Positions 7,778-16,461 are shown, counted from the first letter of the stretch. The stretch is 64,000 bases of DNA from Pseudomonas sp. PDM16 (GCF_014851865.1 NZ_JACVAM010000004.1:124001-188000), one strand, 5' to 3'. Numbers and translations are program-made. Notes: generated by a model not told the origin, from the sequence alone.

Positions 7778-8850
7778 TGAGCATCCAGCAAGGCCGCATC
7801 GACGTTCACCATCACATCATCCCGCCCGTCTATACCGAAGCCATCTACCGCCACGGCCTGCAGTTGCATGCTGGCGCGCCGCTGCCGAAGTGGACGCCGG
7901 AGAAGTCGCTGGAGGTGATGGACCTCAACGGCATCCAGCGCGCCATCACCTCGCTGACCACGCCTGGTGCGCACCTTGGTGGCGGTGTGGGGCAGGCCAG
8001 TGACCTGGCCCGCGCCTGCAACGAATATTCCGCTGACCTCTGCCAGCAGCATCCCGAGCGTTTCGGCAGCTTCGCCCTGTTGCCGCTGCCGTTCACCGAA
8101 GCCGCCTGTGCCGAGGCGATCCACGCGCTGGACGTGCTCAAGGCCGACGGCGTGGTGGTGTTCGGCAGCAACGACGGCGTGTTCCTCGGCGATCCGCGCC
8201 TCGATGAACTGATGGCCGAGTTGGATCGCCGCGCCGCAGTGGTTTTCGTGCATCCCAACTTGCATCAGACCAGCGAGCAGCTGGGCATGCAGGCGCCGGG
8301 TTTTCTCATCGAATTCCTCTGCGACACCAGCCGTGCGGCGGTCAACCTGATCCTTACCGGCACGCTGGAGCGCTACCCGCGCATTCGCTGGATTCTTGCC
8401 CACGGTGGCGGCTTCGTGCCGTACGTGGCCTGGCGGGTATCGCTGGCCAATGCCTTGCCACAGTTCCAGGACAAGGCGCCGCAAGGCGTGATGGCCTACC
8501 TCAAGCGCTTCTACTTCGACACCGCGCTGTCACCGTCGCGCTACTCGATGGCGGCGCTCAAGGCGCTGGTCGAGCCCTCGCACATCCTCTTCGGCAGCGA
8601 CTTCCCGTTCGCCCCGGCGCCACTGACCACGCTGCAGTGCCAGACCCTCGAAGAGAACCCGCTGTGGTCGGCCGAGCAGCTCTACGGCATCCACCGTGGT
8701 CATGCGCTGAGCCTGTTTCCGCAGTACCGGCAGGCTGACGAGCAGATGACGCCGGCACCGATCTATGCCGACGAATCCTTCTCCAGCCGCATGAAGCGCA
8801 GCCTGACCCGCCCGGTCGGTGCCTTCGTCGAGCGTGTGCGCAGTCGCTGA
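7777..8850 (+). CDS. ACMSD-like amidohydrolase A1 (cytoplasmic)
   Basis: 357 residues from the ATG at 7777 (MSIQQGRID); the upstream in-frame extension has no family character. Metal ligands of the amidohydrolase_2 family are all present: HxH at His11/His13, His159 in VFVHPN, His209 in ILAHGGG and Asp275 in FGSDFPF. Family members are decarboxylases of hydroxybenzoates and of aminocarboxymuconate semialdehyde, or C-C hydrolases such as LigY. The exact reaction here is unknown. It is first in a three-gene plus operon with the Tat paralogue 8 nt downstream. It is the counterpart of 16488-17558 in half-cluster B. Confidence 0.85.
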   Translation: MSIQQGRIDVHHHIIPPVYTEAIYRHGLQLHAGAPLPKWTPEKSLEVMDLNGIQRAITSLTTPGAHLGGGVGQASDLARACNEYSADLCQQHPERFGSFALLPLPFTEAACAEAIHALDVLKADGVVVFGSNDGVFLGDPRLDELMAELDRRAAVVFVHPNLHQTSEQLGMQAPGFLIEFLCDTSRAAVNLILTGTLERYPRIRWILAHGGGFVPYVAWRVSLANALPQFQDKAPQGVMAYLKRFYFDTALSPSRYSMAALKALVEPSHILFGSDFPFAPAPLTTLQCQTLEENPLWSAEQLYGIHRGHALSLFPQYRQADEQMTPAPIYADESFSSRMKRSLTRPVGAFVERVRSR

Positions 8851-8858
8851 GGTTTGAG

Positions 8859-10055
8859 ATGAAACGACGAGAATTCATGGTCGGTGCCGGCGTGCTCGCC
8901 GGCGCCTCGCTGCTGGTCGATGGCCTGCCGGCACTCGGCGCGTCGGGAGAGCCGGAGCAATTACCTGATTCGGCACTGCCCGCGACTGCACTGCCTGCAG
9001 CGGGGCGTATCGATGTGCATCATCACCTGTTGCCGCCGTTCTACGCCGAGGCGCTGCGTCGCCAGGGGCTTGATCGAGTGGCCGGGGTGCCGTTGCCGCA
9101 ATGGACGCCGGAGCAGTCGCTGGCGCTGCTCGATACCAAGGGCATGCAGACTGCGATCCTGTCGTTGCCTTCGCCCGGCGTCTGGTTCGGTGATGCGCGC
9201 GTCGCCAGCGATCTGGCGCGGAGCAGCAACGAGTACGCCGCCGAGCTGGTGCAGCGCCATCCCGGACGCTTCGGCAGTTTCGCCACGTTGCCGCTGCCGG
9301 CTACCGAGCAGGCCTGCGCCGAGGCGATTCATGCGCTGGATGTGCTCAAGGTCGACGGCGTGATGCTGCTCGCCAGCAACGCCGGGGTGTTCCTCGGTGA
9401 TCCGCGCTTCGAGGAGCTGATGGCCGAGCTGGATCGCCGCGAGGCAACCGTGTTCGTCCATCCCAACTTGCACCCGAGCAGCCAAACGCTGGAGCTGGAT
9501 ACGCCCGGCTTCCTCCTCGAATTCGTCTGCGACACCACCCGTGCGGCGGTCAATCTGATCCTCACCGGCACCCTGGAGCGCTATCCGCACATCCGCTGGA
9601 TTCTCGCCCACGCCGGCGGCTTCTTGCCGTACGCGGCGTGGCGGATCTCGCTCGCCAACGCCATGCCGCAGTTCCAGGAGCAGGCGCCGCAAGGGGTGAT
9701 GAGCTACCTGCAGCGTTTCTACTTCGACACCGCGCTGGCACCGGCCGCGCCGTCGATGGCGGTGCTACGCGAGCTGGTCGCGCCAAGCCAGGTGCTGTTC
9801 GGCAGCGACTTCCCGTTCGCGTCGGCGAGCCTTGTCGAGCAGCAGCTAACCGAGCTCGACAGCGCCTCGCCGTGGTCGCCGGAGCAGCTCGCCGGTATCG
9901 CCCGTGGTCATGCCCTGAGCCTGTTCCCACGCTTCGCCGGCCACGGTGAGACGGTGGTTGCCGCACCGCGTTACCAATCCGAATCCACCCTGCACTGGCT
10001 GGGGCGGACCGCCACCCAACCGCTCGCTGCCCTGGCGCAGCGCCTGAAGGACTGA
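8859..10055 (+). CDS. ACMSD-like amidohydrolase A2 with predicted Tat signal
   Basis: 398 residues. The N-terminus MKRREFMVGAG has twin arginines plus a hydrophobic stretch to about residue 28 and a possible signal-peptidase site near PALGA. The catalytic domain starts at about residue 50 (GRIDVHHHLLPP) and keeps every metal ligand: HxH, VFVHPN, ILAHAGG, FGSDFPF. Apart from the leader it aligns throughout with A1, so it arose by duplication followed by acquisition or loss of the leader. The periplasmic location is inferred from the leader. It lies between A1 and the Old Yellow Enzyme gene with 3-8 nt spacers, so the three are one operon. Counterpart: 15256-16452. Confidence 0.85.
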   Translation: MKRREFMVGAGVLAGASLLVDGLPALGASGEPEQLPDSALPATALPAAGRIDVHHHLLPPFYAEALRRQGLDRVAGVPLPQWTPEQSLALLDTKGMQTAILSLPSPGVWFGDARVASDLARSSNEYAAELVQRHPGRFGSFATLPLPATEQACAEAIHALDVLKVDGVMLLASNAGVFLGDPRFEELMAELDRREATVFVHPNLHPSSQTLELDTPGFLLEFVCDTTRAAVNLILTGTLERYPHIRWILAHAGGFLPYAAWRISLANAMPQFQEQAPQGVMSYLQRFYFDTALAPAAPSMAVLRELVAPSQVLFGSDFPFASASLVEQQLTELDSASPWSPEQLAGIARGHALSLFPRFAGHGETVVAAPRYQSESTLHWLGRTATQPLAALAQRLKD

Positions 10056-10058
10056 CTT

Positions 10059-11285
10059 ATGAGCAAGCTGTTCCAACCACTGCGCCTGCCCAACGGCGAG
10101 GTGCTGCGTAATCGCATCGCCAAGGCCGCCATGGAAGAAAACCTGGCCGATGCCGACCACGCCCCCGGCGAGGCGCTGATTCGCCTCTACCGCGCCTGGG
10201 CCGAAGGCGGCGCCGGGCTGATCATCACCGGTAACGTGATGGTCGACCGCCATGCCCTGACCGGTCCGGCCGGCGTGGTGCTGGAGAGCGATCGCCACCT
10301 GGCGCGCTTCGCCGCCTGGGCTGATGCCTGCCGCAGCCGTGGCGCGCAGGCCTGGCTGCAGATCAACCATCCCGGCCGCCAGCTGATGGCCGACCTCGGC
10401 CAGCCGGCGCTCGGGCCCTCCGCCGTGGCGGTGAACATTCCCGGTCTGGAGAAGCTGTTCGCCCAGCCGCGCGCGCTGTCCGAGGCGGAAATCGAGGAGC
10501 TGATCCAGCGTTACGTGAACACCGCCATGCTCGCCGAGCGCGCCGGCTTCAGCGGGGTGCAGATCCATGCTGCGCACGGCTACCTGTTCAGCCAGTTCCT
10601 CTCGCCGCTGGCCAACCGCCGTACCGACCAGTGGGGCGGCAGCCTGGAAAATCGCGCGCGCATCCTGCTGCGCACGGTGGCGGCGGTGCGCACGCTGGTT
10701 TCGCCGCAGTTCTGTGTGGCGGTGAAGCTCAACTCGGCGGATTTCCAGCGCGGCGGCTTCGATGCCGACGAGGCGGCAGCCGTGGTGCAATTGCTCAACG
10801 AGCAGGCGGTCGACCTGGTCGAGCTCTCCGGCGGCAGCTACGAGAGTCCGGCGATGCAGGGCCAGACCCGCGACGGCAGCAGCCTGGCGCGCGAGGCGTA
10901 CTTCCTCGAGTTTGCCGAGCGTATCGCTGCGGTTGCGCGCATGCCGCTGATGGTCACCGGTGGTATCCGCCGCCGTGCCGTGGCCGAACAGGTGCTGCAA
11001 GGGCCGGTGGCGATGCTGGGGATGGCGACCGCGCTGGCGGTCGACCCGGCGCTGCCGCGGCGCTGGCAGTCCGGCGAGGATGCTGGCGTCGAGCCGATCG
11101 TGGTGGCTTGGAAGAACAAGGCCTTCGCCGCGGCGGCGACCCAGTCGATCGTCAAGAAGCAGCTGGCGCTGCTCAGTCGCGGCAAGCCGACCCGGCCGCG
11201 CACCTCGCCGCTGCTGGCGCTGCTCGGCAACCAGCTGAAGACCAAGCGGCAGTCGCGCGAGTACCGGCGTTGGGTCAGTCGCTGA
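10059..11285 (+). CDS. NADH:flavin oxidoreductase (Old Yellow Enzyme family)
   Basis: 408 residues in a single TIM-barrel domain. The signature HAAHGYLFSQFLSP (about 170-183) contains the substrate-anchoring histidines. QINHPGRQ and the C-terminal MVTGGIRRR form the FMN site. No C-terminal iron-sulfur/FAD half is present, so it is not a full 2,4-dienoyl-CoA reductase. Such enzymes reduce activated C=C bonds of enones, quinones or dienoyl compounds with NAD(P)H. In this operon it may reduce an unsaturated intermediate, which would suit a hydroaromatic or side-chain-bearing substrate. Third gene of the amidohydrolase-A operon, converging on TetR-2 with a 6-nt gap and no clear terminator between. 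Confidence 0.87.
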   Translation: MSKLFQPLRLPNGEVLRNRIAKAAMEENLADADHAPGEALIRLYRAWAEGGAGLIITGNVMVDRHALTGPAGVVLESDRHLARFAAWADACRSRGAQAWLQINHPGRQLMADLGQPALGPSAVAVNIPGLEKLFAQPRALSEAEIEELIQRYVNTAMLAERAGFSGVQIHAAHGYLFSQFLSPLANRRTDQWGGSLENRARILLRTVAAVRTLVSPQFCVAVKLNSADFQRGGFDADEAAAVVQLLNEQAVDLVELSGGSYESPAMQGQTRDGSSLAREAYFLEFAERIAAVARMPLMVTGGIRRRAVAEQVLQGPVAMLGMATALAVDPALPRRWQSGEDAGVEPIVVAWKNKAFAAAATQSIVKKQLALLSRGKPTRPRTSPLLALLGNQLKTKRQSREYRRWVSR

Positions 11286-11291
11286 GTCGGC

Positions 11292-11924
11292 TCAGCCCGG
11301 CAGCGCCTGCTCGGCCAGCTTGCGAGCGCGGGCCGGGGTGGCGCCGAGCGCCTTGAGGAGCATCTCGACGACCTTGCTGTCGTGCTGCTCGACGCCGCGC
11401 CCTTCTATCACTGCGCGCATGCCGCCGACCCCGCAGGACACCACCAGGTCGAGGGCGATGCCTTCGTCGGGGTAGCTGAACGCACCTTCCTCGACGCCGG
11501 CGCGCAGGTCGGCGAGCACATGGCCGGCGATCTTCGAGCGGATCGCCTGGTCGAAGTGCACCACGCGAATCACCGCGCTGGCCCAGTCCGGGTCGCTCAT
11601 GGCGCGGCGGATGAACATGCGTACGCCCACGCTCAGGCGGCGGGCGCCGCTGTCGACATGGGCGTTGAGCAGCTCGATGGCTTCGGAGAATTCATCGGCG
11701 AGGGCGATGCCCACCGCCTCGACTACTTCGTCGCGGGTGCGGAAGTAGTTGTAGATGGTGCCGCTGGCGACTTCTGCCTCGCTGGCTACTTCCAGCAGCG
11801 CGACCTCACCGACCTCCTTGCGTGCGAACAGGCGCAGCGCCGCATCGATCAGGCTCTGGCGGGTGCGTGCGCGCTTCTTGTGGCCGCGGGTCAGGGGGGC
11901 GATGGGTTGCTCGGAGTTGCTCAT
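11292..11924 (-). CDS. TetR-family regulator 2
   Basis: 210 residues. After a basic N-terminal stretch (GHKKRARTR) comes a standard TetR HTH (LIDAALRLFARKEVGEVALLEVASEAEVASGTIYNYFR, about 25-62). The ligand domain has a distant likeness to TetR-1 and TetR-3 but is not a close copy. It lies 64 nt downstream of the flavin hydroxylase gene on the same strand and is probably cotranscribed with it. By position it may control that hydroxylase. No copy of the O1/O2 operator was found upstream of this pair, so its target is likely different. Confidence 0.83.
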   Translation of the reverse strand: MSNSEQPIAPLTRGHKKRARTRQSLIDAALRLFARKEVGEVALLEVASEAEVASGTIYNYFRTRDEVVEAVGIALADEFSEAIELLNAHVDSGARRLSVGVRMFIRRAMSDPDWASAVIRVVHFDQAIRSKIAGHVLADLRAGVEEGAFSYPDEGIALDLVVSCGVGGMRAVIEGRGVEQHDSKVVEMLLKALGATPARARKLAEQALPG

Positions 11925-11988
11925 CGGGATGCTCGTGGTGGAACCGGCGCTGATGATAGTGGATGCACCGGCGCCGGCGCAGCTTCGG

Positions 11989-13584
11989 TCAATGGCCCAG
12001 CAGGGCCAGGCTTTCGCGCACCATTGTCGTGGCGTGCTTTTGCGAGCCTTCGTGCATGACGATGCGGTCCGGGCGCACGACGGCCAGCGAGCAGGGCGGC
12101 GCGTTGGCGAGCAGGGCCCGGCCCATGTCTTCGACGAAGGGCGTCGATGCCTTGCTCTTCTGCCCGTGCAGGCCCACCTGCAGGTAGCCGCCGCCGGCGC
12201 GCTCCCATTGCTGCTGGGTGTGCTGATCCAGCTGCGCGCGTGGATCGATGCCCAGGCCGACCAGGGTCAGGTTGTCGCCGAGGGCGTCGTCGCTGAGACC
12301 GATGGCGCCGTTGGCGCTGCGCACCAGTCCCTGGGGGAAGAGCCCGCCACGACGTAGCCGGCGACCACGAGCACGCGGCACGAAGAGCCCGCGCTTGAAG
12401 TTGTTCTTCGGCTTGATTTCCAGCTCTTCGAAGTAGCGGCGTAGTGGTGGGACCAGGCGTAGGACGCGCATCAGGCCGTGGCCGATGAAGGCCATAGGCG
12501 CATTGCTCGGCATCACCATGCGCCCCATCAGCTTGGCCAGGGCGATCATTTCCTGGGCGTGCGGACGGCGCTCCTCGTCGTAGCTGTCGAGAATCTTCGG
12601 ATTGGCCCGTCCATTGAGGACCCAGGCCAGCTTCCAGGCCAGGTTGGAGGCGTCACGCAGCCCCGCGACCAGGCCCTGGCCGACGAAGGGCGGGGTGATG
12701 TGCGCGGCGTCGCCGATAAGGAAGACGCGCCCGCGCTGGAAGCTGTCGCAGCAGCGGGCGTGGAAACGGTAGACCGCCTTGCGCTCGACCTTCAGCTGAT
12801 CCTGGCTGATCCATTTCTCCAGCAGCTTGGCGATATGCGCATCGCTTTCCATCTCCTCGCGGCTCTCGCCGGCGTGGAGCATGAATTCCCAGCGCTCGCG
12901 GCCGCCCGGTGCGGGCATGTGCGGCGTGGGACGGCGGTGGTCGCAGATGAATTCGACGTGATCGATGGCCTGCTGCTCGCGGTCGGCGGCATCGACGATC
13001 AGCCAGTCTTCGCTGTAGCTCTGGCCTTCGAAGTCCTGGCCGATCAGGCTGCGCACCCGTGAGCTGGCGCCGTCGGCACCGACCAGGTAACGCGCGCGCA
13101 CTTGGTGCTGGCTGCCGTCCTCGCCGCGCAGCGTGGCGGTGACGCCGTCGCTGTCCTGGCTCAGGGTTTCCAGGGTGAAGCCTCCGAGGTTGAGCACATT
13201 GTCGAAGCGCTGGTACTGCGCGCGCATCGAGCGCTCCAGGTCCGGCTGGTAGAAGGTCACCAGCTTGGGGTGGCCATCGAGGCTGCCGCTGGTGTTGGCG
13301 CGGCCGAATTGGCCGACCATGGGGCAGTGCATGCGCACCTCGGGAATGACGATCTTGTCGAAGGCATCCTCTGCCAGGCCAGCCAGTTGCAGGATGCGCA
13401 ATGCCTCGTTGTCGAGGGCAATGGCGCGAGGCATCAGCAGGATGTCGTGGACCTTGTCGATCGCCAGGGTCTGTACGCCGTAGCGGCCGAGCAGGGCTGC
13501 CAGCGTGGCGCCGACCGGGCCGTTGCCGATCACCAGTACGTCAACGGCTTCGGGCAGTGCAGAGGTGTTCTCGTTGTGGCGCAT
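11989..13584 (-). CDS. FAD-dependent aromatic hydroxylase (MhpA/PheA-like), half-cluster A
   Basis: 531 residues. The Rossmann motif GNGPVGATLAALLGRYG is at about 20-36, the DG motif in YLVGADGASSRVR, and the GD motif in RVFLIGDAAHITPP followed by GLRDASNLAWKL. This is the group A flavin hydroxylase arrangement, inserting one oxygen ortho to a phenol OH with NAD(P)H. The start at 13584 has AAGGGG upstream. It is a distant homologue of the hydroxylase at 24011, so the region encodes two phenol-type hydroxylases alongside two extradiol dioxygenases. Probably cotranscribed with TetR-2. Substrate unknown. Confidence 0.85.
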   Translation of the reverse strand: MRHNENTSALPEAVDVLVIGNGPVGATLAALLGRYGVQTLAIDKVHDILLMPRAIALDNEALRILQLAGLAEDAFDKIVIPEVRMHCPMVGQFGRANTSGSLDGHPKLVTFYQPDLERSMRAQYQRFDNVLNLGGFTLETLSQDSDGVTATLRGEDGSQHQVRARYLVGADGASSRVRSLIGQDFEGQSYSEDWLIVDAADREQQAIDHVEFICDHRRPTPHMPAPGGRERWEFMLHAGESREEMESDAHIAKLLEKWISQDQLKVERKAVYRFHARCCDSFQRGRVFLIGDAAHITPPFVGQGLVAGLRDASNLAWKLAWVLNGRANPKILDSYDEERRPHAQEMIALAKLMGRMVMPSNAPMAFIGHGLMRVLRLVPPLRRYFEELEIKPKNNFKRGLFVPRARGRRLRRGGLFPQGLVRSANGAIGLSDDALGDNLTLVGLGIDPRAQLDQHTQQQWERAGGGYLQVGLHGQKSKASTPFVEDMGRALLANAPPCSLAVVRPDRIVMHEGSQKHATTMVRESLALLGH

Positions 13585-13628
13585 GCGGACCCCTTGTCAT
13601 TGTTGGAGGGTAGGGTGTTTCGCGCAGA

Positions 13629-13685
13629 ATATTTAAAAATGAGTAATTATTCAATATTGATTGAAATCATAATTTTAGATTATCT
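13629..13685 (-). promoter_or_regulatory. AT-rich control region upstream of hydroxylase A
   Basis: A strikingly AT-rich pocket in GC-rich surroundings. It contains a small dyad TGATTGAAATCA at 13658-13669. It is the likely promoter and regulator region of the hydroxylase/TetR-2 unit; exact -35 and -10 boxes could not be chosen with confidence. Confidence 0.35.
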
Positions 13686-13739
13686 GGGCGGCTTTGCCGC
13701 GACTCAATTGGCGGCAGTGCGCGGTTGATCGGAAGTAGG

Positions 13740-14033
13740 GTCCACTGCTAGTCCGGACAAGGATCTGATCGACATGGCCAACTTTGGTCGGGCCTTCACC
13801 CAGGCTAACGACGGTGGGCACATGAACTTCAAGAAGGGCGGAGCCTTCTCGAAAATCTTCAAAGGCACCCATGACCTTAAGTTGAAGTACAGCGACACCG
13901 ATGTATTCGTGCGCGGCAAGTGTTGGTACGACTTCGAACTGAAGGACGAGAGCCGCCTGTTCAAGGATATCGACGACCACAATTGCAAAGATGGCGACCA
14001 GTCTTCCGGGGCGGAGATGCTGGACGCCTTATC
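13740..14033 (+). pseudogene. Relic of a third DUF1302 gene
   Basis: The translation around 13822-14030 reads FSKIFKGTHDLKLKY, VFVRGKCWYDFELKDESR and FKDIDDHN, clear DUF1302 N-domain blocks. It lacks a signal peptide, and after LDAL (about 14033) the homology stops abruptly. Only about 100 of some 600 codons survive. The upstream part (SPDKDLIDMANFGRAF) differs from both intact copies, so this is not a recent partial copy of either. It marks a recombination or decay scar between half-clusters A and B. From its end to 14219 no gene is visible. Confidence 0.75.
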
Positions 14034-14219
14034 CGTAGACGGTGGGGCTGTTAGCGATGTCCCACCAACATGCAAATACGCGATGCTGGTTGCCAGCGTC
14101 TGCTATTGGCTGACTCCAGCCTTATACGACAGGTTTAGAGCGGCCAATTGCAGTCATTCGGTAGCGGGTTGGGGAATGCCCTAAAGGCTCAAGCCCTGAA
14201 GACAACAATTGCCCCACAT

Positions 14220-15023
14220 TCAGCCCTTGAAATAGACCATTTGATGAGTGGTCACCAATAGCTCACCATCAGCCCCCCACAGTTCCGCCGATTGGTCGAA
14301 AAAGCCATGATGGAATCGGTTGGCGCGTGCCACGCCCAGCAGGGCTCGATTCCCCTGGCGTGCCAGTGACTCGGTGTCCGCGTGGAAATAAGTGGTCAGA
14401 GACACTGTGCCTGCCGGCATCATCTGCTGACGACGCACGAATACTCGCGGAAAGAAGACATCACTGATCGCCATCAAAGACAAGAAATCCAGCAGGCGAG
14501 GCGGCTCATCGCGTACCCAAAGGCGGGTTGTTGCCCCTAAGGGCTCGCTACCGGGCTGCAGACCACCATCAATGATGTGGAGTGCGTAGTTCTTGGCCCA
14601 CCCCGGATACATCTGCGTGTCCAGACGTGAGACCTGACTCGCTGCAGGCACCTTGGGCATGACCAGCTCTGTCGCCTGCCAGCCAGCCTCCGGGCGCTGC
14701 GCAGTCATCACCGTCGCGGTCACCGCTGTCTTTCCTTGCTGGTTTAGCGCTAACACCCAGTGCTGCGTTGTTCGGGTTGCACGTGCGAGTTGCACTGTCA
14801 CATCAAACTCGGCATCAGCGACAACACCGGCGAAATTCACCGTCATTGCAACTGGCTGCCCCAGGCATTCTGGATTGGTCAAAACGCCGTTGAGCAAGGT
14901 TGCGGCAATAATGCCGCCGAATGGCCCCACCATGTTGGCATAGCTACCGCCGAAATGGCCGCGTAGCAGGCCCTCCTGCACAGAGTTCAGTGCGATGGCG
15001 GCATCCAACGAATGCAGTGACAT
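14220..15023 (-). CDS. Acyl-CoA thioesterase-like protein (double hotdog)
   Basis: 267 residues. The N-terminal half (GHFGGSYANMVGPFGGIIAATLLNGV) and C-terminal half (RLLDFLSLMAISDVFFPRVF, then TYFHAD) are the two hotdog repeats of TesB-type thioesterases. The product would be a free acid and CoA, which pairs with the acyl-CoA synthetase gene at 2717. It is downstream of the amidohydrolase-B pair on the same strand and directly follows the stop of a gene stub. GC content by eye is lower than in the nuo region. The catalytic residues were not assigned. Confidence 0.72.
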   Translation of the reverse strand: MSLHSLDAAIALNSVQEGLLRGHFGGSYANMVGPFGGIIAATLLNGVLTNPECLGQPVAMTVNFAGVVADAEFDVTVQLARATRTTQHWVLALNQQGKTAVTATVMTAQRPEAGWQATELVMPKVPAASQVSRLDTQMYPGWAKNYALHIIDGGLQPGSEPLGATTRLWVRDEPPRLLDFLSLMAISDVFFPRVFVRRQQMMPAGTVSLTTYFHADTESLARQGNRALLGVARANRFHHGFFDQSAELWGADGELLVTTHQMVYFKG

Positions 15024-15024
15024 A

Positions 15025-15180
15025 TCAGGTTTCTCGTCTGTCTGTATGAGGATTCAGAAGTTGGGTTTCTAGTGCAGAGAGTAAGCTGCGCAATAGTCGG
15101 TCATGTGCATCGGGCATGGCCAGCGCCCGCGCAAGCAGAACGTCACCGAAGATCTGGCTCAGCAGGCCCAGTCCAGCTTG
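15025..15180 (-). pseudogene. 3' stub of an unidentified gene upstream of the thioesterase
   Basis: 51 codons are open without a plausible start: a stop precedes them. They end with TGA one base before the thioesterase ATG. The peptide (LLSQIFGDVLLARALAM, then LLRSLLSALETQLL) is helical and looks like a protein C-terminus. I do not recognise the family. The tight spacing suggests that a complete gene was once translationally coupled to the thioesterase. Confidence 0.35.
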
Positions 15181-15255
15181 TCATCCTGCCCAACCGCATT
15201 GATGTGTTGTTGCTAGGGTGTCCGAGCTTTTCTGGCCAATAGCGGACGTTACTTG

Positions 15256-16452
15256 TTACTCCCTCAGCTTTTGAGCAAGTGAGCGAAGTGGCGATAGTAC
15301 CTGCCGTGTGGTCTCACTGATGAGCGACTCCTGCTCGAACGCGGGCAGTGCAGCAACAGCTTCATCTGGCAGCTTGTAGCTGGGGAACAGGCTAAGTGCA
15401 TTGCCACGTTCGATACGGGAAGCCTCGCCTGCGCTCCAGAAGTCGGAATCGACCAGCTCCTTGATCTGTTTCTGGCCTTGAGGGCCCGAGGCAAATGGCG
15501 CATCGGTACCGAACAGCAGCCGGGTTGGCTCGACCAGCTCACGCAACGTGGCCATCGATGAACGCGAAACAGATGTGGCAGTGTCCAGGTAGAAGCGCCG
15601 CAGGTAAGTCAGCACCCCCTGTGTCGCCGTGTCCCCATACTCGACCATGGTGTTGGCCAGGGACACCCGCCAAGCGACGTAGGGTAAGAAGCCCCCGGCG
15701 TGAGCAAGAATCCAGCGAATCTTGTGGAAGCGCTCCATCGTGCCCGACAGGATGAGGTTCAGTCCCGCTCGCGTAATATCGCAGGGGTACTCCACCACGC
15801 TCAGCGGAGTGCTCAGACCTAGGGGATCATTCGCCGGTACATTCGGGTGTATGAAAACAATGGCGTTGCGCTCGTTCAGTTCGTGCATCAGCTCTTCGAA
15901 CTGTGGATCACCCAGGAACTTACCGTCGTTGCTGGCCATCAGGACCACACCGTCTGCCTTCAAGGTGTCGAGCGCATAGATGGCTTCGGCACACGCTTGC
16001 TCGGTGTACGGCAACGGCAGGTGAGCGAAGAAGCCGACCCGCCCCCTATTACGATCGGCAAGCTCTCGTGAGAACTCGTTACTGCCGCGAGAGAACGCTG
16101 TCAGCTCAGATTCGCCAACCTGAATACCGGGTAGAACTGCAGAGGTGATTGCCGTCTGCACGCCCTCGGCTTGCATGGTTGCGATAAACAACTCAGGAGA
16201 CCAGTCGGGCAGTTCAATCCCAGCCAGGGACGTTAAGTTGCGGCGCGCGAGCAGGTCCCGCATTGCAGGTGGAACGACATGGCGGTGAATATCGATCACG
16301 CCGGACCTCTCAACTGCAGCTATGGCTGCTGCGTCTGCAGCGGGATCAACGTGACTCACGAAGTTCTTTTCTGGTTCGCTTTTCATATTCGATGCCAGCA
16401 CCCCTGCACCCACGAGCGCGCCAGCGCCCACGACGAATGTACGACGTTTCAT
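15256..16452 (-). CDS. ACMSD-like amidohydrolase B2 with predicted Tat signal
   Basis: 398 residues from the ATG at 16452, with AAGAGG 5 nt upstream. MKRRTFVVGAG plus a hydrophobic stretch forms a twin-arginine leader; a clear AxA cleavage site is not obvious. The domain begins at about residue 54 (VIDIHRHVVPP) and retains HxH, VFIHPN, ILAHAGG and FGTDAPF, though it is the most diverged of the four paralogues. It corresponds to A2 (8859-10055). It lies 35 nt after B1 and is probably cotranscribed with it. The export signal in both half-clusters argues that the second amidohydrolase really works outside the cytoplasm. Confidence 0.83.
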   Translation of the reverse strand: MKRRTFVVGAGALVGAGVLASNMKSEPEKNFVSHVDPAADAAAIAAVERSGVIDIHRHVVPPAMRDLLARRNLTSLAGIELPDWSPELFIATMQAEGVQTAITSAVLPGIQVGESELTAFSRGSNEFSRELADRNRGRVGFFAHLPLPYTEQACAEAIYALDTLKADGVVLMASNDGKFLGDPQFEELMHELNERNAIVFIHPNVPANDPLGLSTPLSVVEYPCDITRAGLNLILSGTMERFHKIRWILAHAGGFLPYVAWRVSLANTMVEYGDTATQGVLTYLRRFYLDTATSVSRSSMATLRELVEPTRLLFGTDAPFASGPQGQKQIKELVDSDFWSAGEASRIERGNALSLFPSYKLPDEAVAALPAFEQESLISETTRQVLSPLRSLAQKLRE

Positions 16453-16461
16453 GACCACCTC

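Larger units (their letters stand above)
14095..15246. repeat. Short inverted repeats flanking the thioesterase gene
   Basis: GTCTGCTATTGGC near 14098 and its inverted near-copy (GTCCGCTATTGGC on the minus strand, about 15228-15241) bracket the thioesterase gene and stub. Both lie in non-coding DNA. A related GGCTGCTTTTGGC occurs near 29597. This may be a common degenerate intergenic element rather than a transposon end. Confidence 0.25.
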
